Assembly (NCBI GenBank): GCA_008501545.1
Contig: QQUM01000450.1
Location: 1 to 5,471, forward strand
DNA length: 5,471 nucleotides
Reading direction: 5' to 3'
Source of the DNA: Calditrichota bacterium
GTDB lineage: Bacteria; Zhuqueibacterota; Zhuqueibacteria; Zhuqueibacterales; Geothermadaptataceae
Every line of letters begins with the position of its first letter. Position 1 is the first letter of the stretch. Below, one piece after another: positions 1-5,471 of this stretch. The notes under the pieces were generated by a model. The model saw nothing but the letters and a program-made list of their open reading frames with translations, had not been told where the DNA came from and made no database searches. A program made the translations under genes and the position numbers.

Positions 1-1
1 G

Positions 2-973
2 ATGTTTGGTGGCAGAGGCATACTGCGCGCACAATCAGCAGAGGTTATCGAGCCCAATAGACTGTATGTTAATTCTTATCTTTCAGCGTTTTTTCTTCAG
101 GAAAGTGGTGCCACAAGTCTTACCAAGGATTATGGGATTTCTACGAACGTTACGCTTGGTTTATATCACAATTTTGAAGTTTATGCCCATTTGAGACCTT
201 ACCAGGATGACCAGCGCAATGTTTGGGGTGCACCGGGCGACACACAAATCGGATTCAAATATCACACACCATTTTCGAATTCCATCGTCCATACCGGGCT
301 CCGATTCTTCCTGAACATGCCAACCGGACGGGATTTTCCCATAGCTTTTGAACCTTTTTCTTCCGGGAAACCCGGCATTGCAGGTATGGGATTATTAACA
401 ATCGATTTTACAGAAGTCGTTTCCGTGCTGCCATTGAAAACACATTTTAATTTTGGTTATTTCGACCAAAATATTCACGATCAGTTCTTTTTGGATCAGG
501 AAGATCAGTACCTTCTGGCAGCCGGAATGAAATTTCCACTGCGCTCCTTTATCGTTTTTGCCGAATACAGCGCAGAGGTTTTTGCTAAAAATCAATACAT
601 CACAGACTACAGGATGAATTCCCAGCGAATGACACAAGGTATCAAATTCCTGGGTCCGTGGAATCTCATCTATGATTTTGCATTTGACGTGTCACTCTCA
701 TCCAGCCCTGGAAACGAGAAAAATGAATTTCGAAAAGAATACGCTGACTGGAAACTCATCTTCGGCTTAAATTACCCTTTCGCTATCCAGAAAACGACAC
801 ACAAAAAACATTTTCCACAAAACCTGGGCAACCATTCGTCATCCGACGAAAAATATCGCTATCAACGAGAAAATTTCAAGGATTCGATGCAGGAGATTGA
901 AGCATCGCTCAACGCAAAGAAACTTGAAAAAAAACAAACGACTGATACAGATAATGACGCACAAGACAATTAA
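2..973 (+). CDS. Putative outer-membrane beta-barrel protein, 5' end probably outside the window
   Basis: The 323 visible residues alternate polar and hydrophobic/aromatic residues in short stretches separated by turns rich in G, N, D and P, for example around residues 20-32, 44-66, 80-90, 95-110, 140-155 and 165-195. This is the pattern of amphipathic transmembrane beta-strands in an outer-membrane barrel. No signal peptide is visible: the ATG at base 2 opens directly into GGRGILRAQSAE, which reads like the start of a mature domain. The true start therefore probably lies upstream and this ATG is an internal Met. From about residue 258 the barrel pattern gives way to a charged, partly helical tail of about 65 residues rich in K, E, Q and D, likely periplasmic. 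The stop at 971-973 lies 12 bases before the next gene, in the same frame, so the two are probably co-transcribed. The specific function is not recognised; a pore or an anchor for the downstream TPR proteins is inference. Confidence 0.8.
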   Translation: MFGGRGILRAQSAEVIEPNRLYVNSYLSAFFLQESGATSLTKDYGISTNVTLGLYHNFEVYAHLRPYQDDQRNVWGAPGDTQIGFKYHTPFSNSIVHTGLRFFLNMPTGRDFPIAFEPFSSGKPGIAGMGLLTIDFTEVVSVLPLKTHFNFGYFDQNIHDQFFLDQEDQYLLAAGMKFPLRSFIVFAEYSAEVFAKNQYITDYRMNSQRMTQGIKFLGPWNLIYDFAFDVSLSSSPGNEKNEFRKEYADWKLIFGLNYPFAIQKTTHKKHFPQNLGNHSSSDEKYRYQRENFKDSMQEIEASLNAKKLEKKQTTDTDNDAQDN

Positions 974-985
974 AGTTGGTTCTTA

Positions 986-1285
986 ATGAAAAAAATACGT
1001 GCTAAAAAAGTGGCCAAGGCAAGCGCCATCTTGCTTATCTTATTTTCCTTTTCTTTATCAATACCAGCTGAGGCAGCCACGCCAATTCTGCCGGGCAAAG
1101 ACAGGGACATGGAGCGTGCATCGGTTCAGATGTTTCAGAATGCGATTGAGATGTACAAAGAGAAGGAATTCTGGAAAGCCGCTCGCGAACTTATCGTTAT
1201 TCTCGATTTTTACAGCGAGTTCAGCAAGATCGATGGCGTCGTTTATTACATAGGTGAATGTTTATATAACATGAAAAATGTATAA
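986..1285 (+). CDS. N-terminal fragment of a frameshifted exported TPR protein
   Basis: This 99-residue frame starts at ATG 986; the stop of the upstream gene, in the same frame, lies 12 bases before it and no better start is available. No clear Shine-Dalgarno sequence precedes it. Residues 1-30 form a classic Sec signal peptide: a basic start (MKKIRAKKVAK), a hydrophobic core at about 13-26 and an AEA site before Ala31. Residues from about 45 form one TPR unit and the first helix of a second (YYIGECLYN). The frame then stops at TAA 1283-1285, in the middle of that repeat. The missing second helix is encoded at once in the next frame by the following ORF, so this is the front part of a broken gene rather than a natural small protein. 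If it is translated alone, it would be an exported peptide of about 70 residues with one and a half TPRs, unlikely to fold well. Confidence 0.75.
   Translation: MKKIRAKKVAKASAILLILFSFSLSIPAEAATPILPGKDRDMERASVQMFQNAIEMYKEKEFWKAARELIVILDFYSEFSKIDGVVYYIGECLYNMKNV
1271..1285 (+). other. Frameshift junction in the TPR gene (A5 run at 1274-1278)
   Basis: The upstream frame ends at TAA 1283-1285. The downstream frame is open only from 1275, because TGA 1272-1274 precedes it. The shift must therefore occur at about 1275-1282, where the run AAAAA (1274-1278) lies. Removing one A gives MKMYKSAE and places a Tyr at TPR position 17. The equivalent aromatic residues of three successive repeats (the F of EKEF, the Y of MKMY and the Y of TGNY) are then exactly 37 residues apart on both sides of the junction. 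The intact gene would span 986-2348 and encode 453 residues. Confidence 0.8.
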
Positions 1286-2348
1286 ATCAGCTGAACGCAT
1301 GTACCAATATCTAATTGAAAATCATAGTGACAGCGATTACATACCCGGCGCTTTTCTCGGTTTACAAAAAATTCAATACAGCACTGGCAACTATAAAAAA
1401 TGTATCGAATTCTATATCCGTGTCGCTGAAAATTATGACAAAAGCAGTGCAATGGCCGGGGCTCACTATTACAGCGGTATGTCCTTTTATCACTCGGAAG
1501 AGTTTGATGCCGCTATAAATTCGTTCAGTAAAATCAATAAAAAAAGCGAGTATTACGATTACGGTCTTTACACGACTGCACTTTCGTTTCTCAAGAAAAA
1601 AGATATGAAAAAAGCAGTGCAGGTCTTTCGGGCGGTGCTAAGCCTGCCTGTCGTGAATAAGGAAAGACAGGATATTATTCGAACCACCCACTTGACACTG
1701 GGTTATTTGTATTACGAACTCGGCTATTACCAGCAAGCCATCAAGCATTATGCAAAAATCCCTGTCCACGATGGGACCTATCCTGAAGCGCTCCTGGCAA
1801 GCGCCTGGGCTTTTATCAAACTGAACGATTATCAGCAGGCAATCATTTCTTTGAACGAGCTCGTGAAAAGGACGGATGATCCCAAATACAACGAAGAAGC
1901 CCATTTTCTCCTGGGCCAATGCTATACTGAGCTCGAATTTTTCGATTTTGCGATACAGGAATACAATTACATCATCAAGCGGTACCCCAATACAGACAAT
2001 ATTGAAAAGCGTATTGCAACGGTAACAACAGCACTTGAAAAACAAGAAAAGCTCGCAGAAGCTTTGCGTGTGAAACTAATCATCCTGGAAAGCGATCTTA
2101 TCCACACCATTCCGGTCGATGATCGCAGCGAAGTGCCTCTCTATCTGAAGAAAGAACAGGACCGGGTTGAAAAAACCCAGGATAATCTTGCACAAAAAAT
2201 TCTCGATGAACGTCTGGTTTTTGATGATTTGCAGTGGGAAATGGCAAAATTACGCGAAGAAATTTATGTCAAACAAAACAGGCGCCACTGGCGCGCATAT
2301 TCGGAATATGGAAAAGCACGCGCATATTTCTTAAAAACGATCCCTTAG
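1278..2348 (+). CDS. C-terminal fragment of the frameshifted TPR protein, with coiled-coil tail
   Basis: The 356-residue frame begins at ATG 1278 with MYKSAERMYQYL, which is helix B of a TPR whose helix A lies in the preceding frame. It has no signal peptide and no ribosome binding site of its own, so the ATG is probably not a natural start. It overlaps the previous frame by 8 bases. TPR units follow to about residue 235, with typical G/Y/A/P positions, such as GYLYYELGYYQQAIKHY and GQCYTELEFFDFAIQEY. After that come two charged helical segments, at about residues 236-275 and 285-340, likely coiled coils, ending in a basic and aromatic C-terminus (ARAYFLKTIP). Joined to the upstream frame by removal of one base, the product would be 453 residues: signal peptide, about seven TPRs, coiled-coil tail. 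Its role is probably a periplasmic scaffold or adaptor working with the flanking barrel and large TPR protein. That role is inferred from context; no enzymatic motif is seen. Confidence 0.75.
   Translation: MYKSAERMYQYLIENHSDSDYIPGAFLGLQKIQYSTGNYKKCIEFYIRVAENYDKSSAMAGAHYYSGMSFYHSEEFDAAINSFSKINKKSEYYDYGLYTTALSFLKKKDMKKAVQVFRAVLSLPVVNKERQDIIRTTHLTLGYLYYELGYYQQAIKHYAKIPVHDGTYPEALLASAWAFIKLNDYQQAIISLNELVKRTDDPKYNEEAHFLLGQCYTELEFFDFAIQEYNYIIKRYPNTDNIEKRIATVTTALEKQEKLAEALRVKLIILESDLIHTIPVDDRSEVPLYLKKEQDRVEKTQDNLAQKILDERLVFDDLQWEMAKLREEIYVKQNRRHWRAYSEYGKARAYFLKTIP
2292..2328 (+). repeat. 10-bp direct repeat (CGCGCATATT) with adjacent small inverted repeats
   Basis: CGCGCATATT occurs at 2292-2301 and again at 2319-2328, 27 bases (nine codons) apart, encoding the repeated Arg-Ala-Tyr in RAYSEYGKARAYF. 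Just upstream GCGCC-ACT-GGCGC (2282-2294) and, overlapping the first copy, ATATTC-G-GAATAT (2297-2309) are inverted repeats. All lie inside the coding sequence near its 3' end, and no T tract follows, so this is not a recognisable terminator. It is probably coincidental. Confidence 0.4.
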
Positions 2349-2398
2349 TAGGTATTAATATAAAGTGTGTATTTCCGGTAAAGAACATGTGCTTCGAG

Positions 2399-2429
2399 TT
2401 GACTTAAAACTTGAACTATCCTTTAGCAT
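2399..2429 (+). promoter_or_regulatory. Weak sigma70-like promoter candidate before the large TPR gene
   Basis: The 92-base gap 2349-2440 contains TTGACT (2399-2404), five of six matches to the -35 consensus. It is followed after 19 bases by TAGCAT (2424-2429; four of six to TATAAT) or after 17 bases by TTTAGC (2422-2427; three of six). Transcription would start only a few bases before ATG 2441, giving an almost leaderless message, in keeping with the lack of a strong Shine-Dalgarno sequence there. The gap holds no gene and no terminator hairpin, so read-through from upstream remains possible. Confidence 0.2.
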
Positions 2430-2440
2430 AAGCGAATGAA

Positions 2441-5329
2441 ATGAAATCACTATCCAGAATAATATTATTTTCAACTCTTCTCATCGGCGCACTCCATGGG
2501 CAGCAACCGTTTACGGTTCCCGATTCAGCATCAGTGAGTTATCTGGCTGAAACGGCCGCCATGCTGAGCGAACTGGATGAAGCGATTGCAGCCAACGAAG
2601 CGTTGATCACCAATTATCCAAATAGCGATTTTACGCCAACTGTCATGTACCAGCTGATGGAATTGCATTATCGAAAAGCAGATGCAATTTACCAGCATGA
2701 AATGGCAAAATACGAGCAAGCATTGGATGAATTTGACAAGGGACGTCTGGCAATGCAGCCGACCCTGCCCTCTGTCTCCTATGAACCAACGATACAACGT
2801 GGAACCGAACTTCTGAACGCATTTCCAACAGCAGAATTTCTTGACAAGGTGCTTTACCGCATCGCCTATTGTTATTTTGAAGCCGGGGAGAAAATGAGTT
2901 CGGTTGAATACTTTAGCCGGCTTATCGCAAACCATCCCGAAAGTCAATACAAAGAAGAAGCCCGTTTTCGCCTGGGTGAAATTCATTTTGAAAAACACCA
3001 GTACGAAGAAGCCGCAGCAATCTATTCCAATTTATTGCTGGATTATGATGGCCCGTTTTTCAACATGGCGCTCTACAAACTCGGCTGGTCCTATTACAAT
3101 ACAAACCAGTATGACAAGGCTATCAGTGCTTTCATCTTTCTCATCGATGATTTGAGCCAGGCAGCCGAAGCAAGCACAGATAGCTTGAAAGGTGAATCAA
3201 GTGATTTGCGTGAAGAAGCAGTCACATATGTAGCAGAATGTTTCGCCGAATTGGGTGGAGCAAGAATCGCAGAACGCTTTCTGGAAAATATGGGTGAGAA
3301 AGAGTATAGTGGCGCGATTTTTATCCGTCTCGGTGAACTCTACGAAGAACGCAATTTTTACGAGGAAGCTTCACAAACATACGAGCTTATGCTGAAGATC
3401 TGGCCTTTCTCCCCACGTGCGCCGGAAACGCAGGAAAAAATTATCCAGGGCTATGTGCGTGCAGCAAACAAGGATGAAGCAGACAAAGCCCGGGAAGTCA
3501 TGGTCGCAACATACAGTCCCGGCAGTGAATGGTACAACAATTTCCCGGATGGTGAATTCCATGAAAAGGCCATTGATCTCGTAAGCAAAAATTTATATAT
3601 CCTCGCGACAGATGCACAAGCGCGTGCTCGTGATGAAAAATCTGAACAAGATTACAAAGTTGCATTGGCGCGATACATGATGTATCTGGAAAAATTTCCT
3701 GATACCGAAAATGCGCCAAAAGTACAATATTATCAGGCAGAATGTTTTTATGAATTGGGTGATTTTGCCGGTGCCTCGGCAGCTTATGAAAAAGTTGTAT
3801 TGAACTATCCGGAATCGGAATTTGCAGCCATGGCTGGTTATAACCGGGTTATATCCGCTATCAATATAATGGATAATGCCGGTACAGTGCAGGTAGATTC
3901 TTCAACGATATATATTGCTGATTTTATCGGGACACGAAAAAAGGCCACAGTTGAAGTGCCGAATCATTACTATGTTGATTTAATTCATGCATGCAACGAC
4001 TTCGCGCGTGTTTTAAGTAAAGATGAAAAACTGGCTGAAGTCATGATGAAATACGGTGAAGCTTTGTTCGAATTAGGCTACTACAAGCTGGCAGCTAACG
4101 CCTATAAAATGGTCCTTAACAGGGGAGAAGACAACCCGTATAATCTTGCTGCAATCAGTATGATCGCGCAGAGTTACTACAAAAACGGCGATTATATGAT
4201 GTCGGAAGGCTGGTATCGAAGGATTACACGAGAATATCCGGATTCACTCCAGTATGTAGATAACGCGAAAAATATGGTCGCCTCAGCAAAGTTTAAAATT
4301 GCTGACAAACTGCGTGAAGAAGGCAATGTCGAACTCGCATCGCGTGCGCTTGCTGTCATTGCATCGACATCCGACAACATGGAAGTTGCCGAAAAGGCCA
4401 TCATCCAGTCTGCCACGGGTTATGAGGAAAGCGGTAATTTACGCAAAGCGATTATATTGCTGGAAAACCTGCGTCACCGCTTCCCGGATTCCGAACAGGT
4501 TGATAAATCACTTCTCAAAGCGGCCCAGCTGTCTGAAAAGCTGGGCGATTACCGTCGTGCAGCGCAGGATTACCTGGAACTCGTTGACCTTCGTCCGAAT
4601 TCGGAATTCGCGCCATCAGCACTTTTCAGCGCGGCCCTGGCTTATGAAAATGCCGGTAACCAGGAAAAAGCTGCCGAACTTTTTGATTCCTATGCTATAA
4701 CCTACAAAGACAATCCTGGAAAGCGTATTGAGGCCATGTGTAAATCCGGGGATGCATCTTTTAAACGGGGTGATTTCAAACGAGCCAAGCAAGTATTCGA
4801 ATCTGTTATCCGGCTTCACAAAAAATCGGAGAGCCAGGGCGAAATGCTGGATGAATTTTATATTGCCCAGGCCCATTTCATGTTAGGTGAAATGTATTTT
4901 AACCACTATCTGAAAATTCGCCTCGTCGAACCCTTGAAGAAAAGTATTGCCAGAAAAGATGCAGCATTACAGGCTGTCGTAAAAGCGTACAACGATGCGG
5001 CAACATATCAGGTTGCCGACTGGAAAACAGCTGCGCTGCATAAATTAGGCGAGGCATTTGAAGAATATGCTCATTTTTGGTGGTCATCGGAGCGTCCTGA
5101 AGGATTAGATGCTACGCAAATGGCGTCCTATGAAGCTACCTTGAAGGGAAACAAAGTTGAACCCTATCAATTGAAAGCTGTCGAGTTTTATCGATCAAAT
5201 ATCAAACTTGGGGAAGAAAACAATATTAAAAACGACTGGATAGCTCGCAGCCAGACCCGTCTTGTCACGCTTGAAAATGTACTCGGCATGGCACAGGCAT
5301 CCGGTCGGACTGCGACAGATTTCCAGTAA
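2441..5329 (+). CDS. Large exported tetratricopeptide-repeat protein (962 residues)
   Basis: ATG 2441 is the only reasonable start, because an in-frame TAA lies at 2429-2431; no strong ribosome binding site is visible. Residues 1-20 form a Sec signal peptide (basic MKSLSR, hydrophobic core 7-18, likely cleavage after HG20). There is no lipobox cysteine, so the mature protein should be soluble in the periplasm. TPR units are seen at about 134-168, 170-206, 207-239, 255-283, 289-325, 406-461, 534-562, 567-602, 651-686, 687-722, 723-758 and 759-797, with weaker repeats at the N-terminus. Repeats often begin with YPxSxxxxxA and run 37-38 residues, as in BamD/CpoB-type periplasmic TPRs. Residues from about 806 form a different helical domain with a conserved-looking segment near W861 (WKTAALHKLGEAFEEYAHFWW, then RPEGL). 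From memory this resembles large TPR proteins of delta-proteobacteria annotated as AglT/GltE-type gliding proteins. A scaffold role in an envelope complex is inferred; no catalytic motif is visible. Confidence 0.9.
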   Translation: MKSLSRIILFSTLLIGALHGQQPFTVPDSASVSYLAETAAMLSELDEAIAANEALITNYPNSDFTPTVMYQLMELHYRKADAIYQHEMAKYEQALDEFDKGRLAMQPTLPSVSYEPTIQRGTELLNAFPTAEFLDKVLYRIAYCYFEAGEKMSSVEYFSRLIANHPESQYKEEARFRLGEIHFEKHQYEEAAAIYSNLLLDYDGPFFNMALYKLGWSYYNTNQYDKAISAFIFLIDDLSQAAEASTDSLKGESSDLREEAVTYVAECFAELGGARIAERFLENMGEKEYSGAIFIRLGELYEERNFYEEASQTYELMLKIWPFSPRAPETQEKIIQGYVRAANKDEADKAREVMVATYSPGSEWYNNFPDGEFHEKAIDLVSKNLYILATDAQARARDEKSEQDYKVALARYMMYLEKFPDTENAPKVQYYQAECFYELGDFAGASAAYEKVVLNYPESEFAAMAGYNRVISAINIMDNAGTVQVDSSTIYIADFIGTRKKATVEVPNHYYVDLIHACNDFARVLSKDEKLAEVMMKYGEALFELGYYKLAANAYKMVLNRGEDNPYNLAAISMIAQSYYKNGDYMMSEGWYRRITREYPDSLQYVDNAKNMVASAKFKIADKLREEGNVELASRALAVIASTSDNMEVAEKAIIQSATGYEESGNLRKAIILLENLRHRFPDSEQVDKSLLKAAQLSEKLGDYRRAAQDYLELVDLRPNSEFAPSALFSAALAYENAGNQEKAAELFDSYAITYKDNPGKRIEAMCKSGDASFKRGDFKRAKQVFESVIRLHKKSESQGEMLDEFYIAQAHFMLGEMYFNHYLKIRLVEPLKKSIARKDAALQAVVKAYNDAATYQVADWKTAALHKLGEAFEEYAHFWWSSERPEGLDATQMASYEATLKGNKVEPYQLKAVEFYRSNIKLGEENNIKNDWIARSQTRLVTLENVLGMAQASGRTATDFQ
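4523..4546 (+). repeat. 8-bp perfect inverted repeat inside the large TPR gene
   Basis: GCCCAGCT (4523-4530) and AGCTGGGC (4539-4546) are exact reverse complements around the 8-base loop GTCTGAAA. The bases code for AQLSEKLG, a regular TPR helix. No T tract follows, so it is not a terminator. A stable mRNA hairpin is possible, but chance in TPR coding sequence is equally likely. Confidence 0.4.
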
Positions 5330-5348
5330 ACTAATGATGCGTTAACCA

Positions 5349-5362
5349 GCCAAGGGATTGGC
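5349..5362 (+). repeat. Short hairpin in the intergenic gap (GCCAA-GGGA-TTGGC)
   Basis: A 5-bp stem with a GGGA loop lies 20 bases after the stop of the large TPR gene. The stem is short and no run of T follows, so it is unlikely to terminate transcription. It does not prevent the genes on either side from being one operon. Confidence 0.3.
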
Positions 5363-5394
5363 AAAGTGACCACAAAACAACGAAAAGATGATTT

Positions 5395-5399
5395 GAGGT
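5395..5399 (+). promoter_or_regulatory. Shine-Dalgarno site GAGGT for the TTG-started gene
   Basis: GAGGT ends six bases before TTG 5406, an ideal spacing, and is the clearest ribosome binding site in the window. It decides the start of the last gene, which has no ATG or GTG start nearby; an in-frame TGA at 5394-5396 rules out any start further upstream. Confidence 0.7.
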
Positions 5400-5405
5400 A
5401 TTGAT

Positions 5406-5471
5406 TTGAAAACTGCAGCCACTACAACATTGGTTCTGGTGCTTCTGAGCGCTGCAGTCGGTGCAGGGAAT
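5406..5471 (+). CDS. Start of an exported or membrane protein gene, 3' end outside the window
   Basis: Only 22 codons are present, starting at TTG 5406 behind the GAGGT site: MKTAATTTLVLVLLSAAVGA then GN. This is a textbook signal peptide or N-terminal membrane segment: a Lys at position 2, a hydrophobic core at about 9-17 and a VGA site compatible with signal peptidase I cleavage after residue 20. It lies 76 bases after the large TPR gene on the same strand, with no terminator between, so it probably belongs to the same operon. The family cannot be told from so little. In clusters of this kind an ExbB/TolQ-like or another TPR or envelope protein would be unsurprising, but that is a guess from context only. 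Confidence 0.65.
   Translation, partial: MKTAATTTLVLVLLSAAVGAGN

Noticed and set aside
1274..1286. Programmed +1 ribosomal frameshift at GTA-TAA
   Set aside because: The P-site tRNA for GTA would pair badly with TAT after slipping, and there is no upstream Shine-Dalgarno-like stimulator or obvious downstream structure. A simple indel in the A run explains the data better.
1638..2045. Minus-strand open frame of 135 codons opposite the mid-size TPR gene
   Set aside because: It lies wholly inside a convincing TPR coding frame; its translation is Cys/Phe/Ile-rich with no domain pattern, as expected of an antisense shadow.
2441..2503. Lipoprotein signal on the large TPR protein
   Set aside because: There is no cysteine near the predicted cleavage site (ALHGQQ), so a lipobox is absent, unlike BamD-type lipoproteins.
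2531..2998. Minus-strand open frame of 155 codons opposite the start of the large TPR gene
   Set aside because: It is fully overlapped by strong TPR coding sequence, and its product shows no recognisable motif or signal peptide.
4299..4700. Plus-strand frame of 133 codons inside the large TPR gene
   Set aside because: It is an out-of-frame shadow, rich in Arg, Ser and Pro, with no start context and no domain.
5349..5362. Intrinsic terminator after the large TPR gene
   Set aside because: The stem is only 5 bp and is followed by AAAGTGACC rather than a T tract.

Overview
The window reads as part of an envelope-protein operon from a Gram-negative bacterium. Every gene lies on the + strand, and each product whose N-terminus is visible carries a Sec-type signal peptide. 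The first product looks like an outer-membrane beta-barrel. The next two are exported tetratricopeptide-repeat (TPR) proteins whose repeats are about 37 residues long, as in BamD/CpoB-type periplasmic TPR proteins. Base composition is moderate to slightly AT-rich, and two of three gene starts lack a clear Shine-Dalgarno sequence. This architecture would fit FCB-type or deltaproteobacteria-like lineages (for example Calditrichota/KSB1-like or Myxococcota-like). That taxonomic reading is inference, because there is no rRNA or other marker here.

Layout. (1) Bases 2-973: a beta-barrel-like protein, probably cut at its 5' end by the window edge, with a charged C-terminal tail. (2) After a 12-base gap, bases 986-2348 hold one TPR gene that is broken in this sequence into two overlapping reading frames (986-1285 and 1278-2348). 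The break sits at a run of five A's (1274-1278). Removing one base restores a 453-residue protein with an unbroken 37-residue TPR rhythm, so this is a one-base frameshift, either a real mutation or a sequencing error. (3) A 92-base gap (2349-2440) holds no gene, only a weak promoter candidate. (4) Bases 2441-5329: an intact 962-residue exported TPR protein with about a dozen TPR units and a distinct C-terminal domain. (5) A 76-base gap (5330-5405) holds a small hairpin and a good ribosome binding site. (6) Bases 5406-5471: the first 22 codons of another gene, starting at TTG and encoding a signal peptide; it runs off the window.

How they may work together. A barrel followed by two large periplasmic TPR scaffolds suggests an envelope-spanning complex. 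From memory, the C-terminal region of the 962-residue protein resembles large TPR proteins of delta-proteobacteria annotated as adventurous gliding motility (AglT/GltE-type) or Tol/Exb-associated proteins. If so, the downstream gene could belong to an ExbB/TolQ-ExbD-TonB-like module, but the 22 visible residues cannot show this. No mobile element, CRISPR array, tRNA or rRNA was seen.
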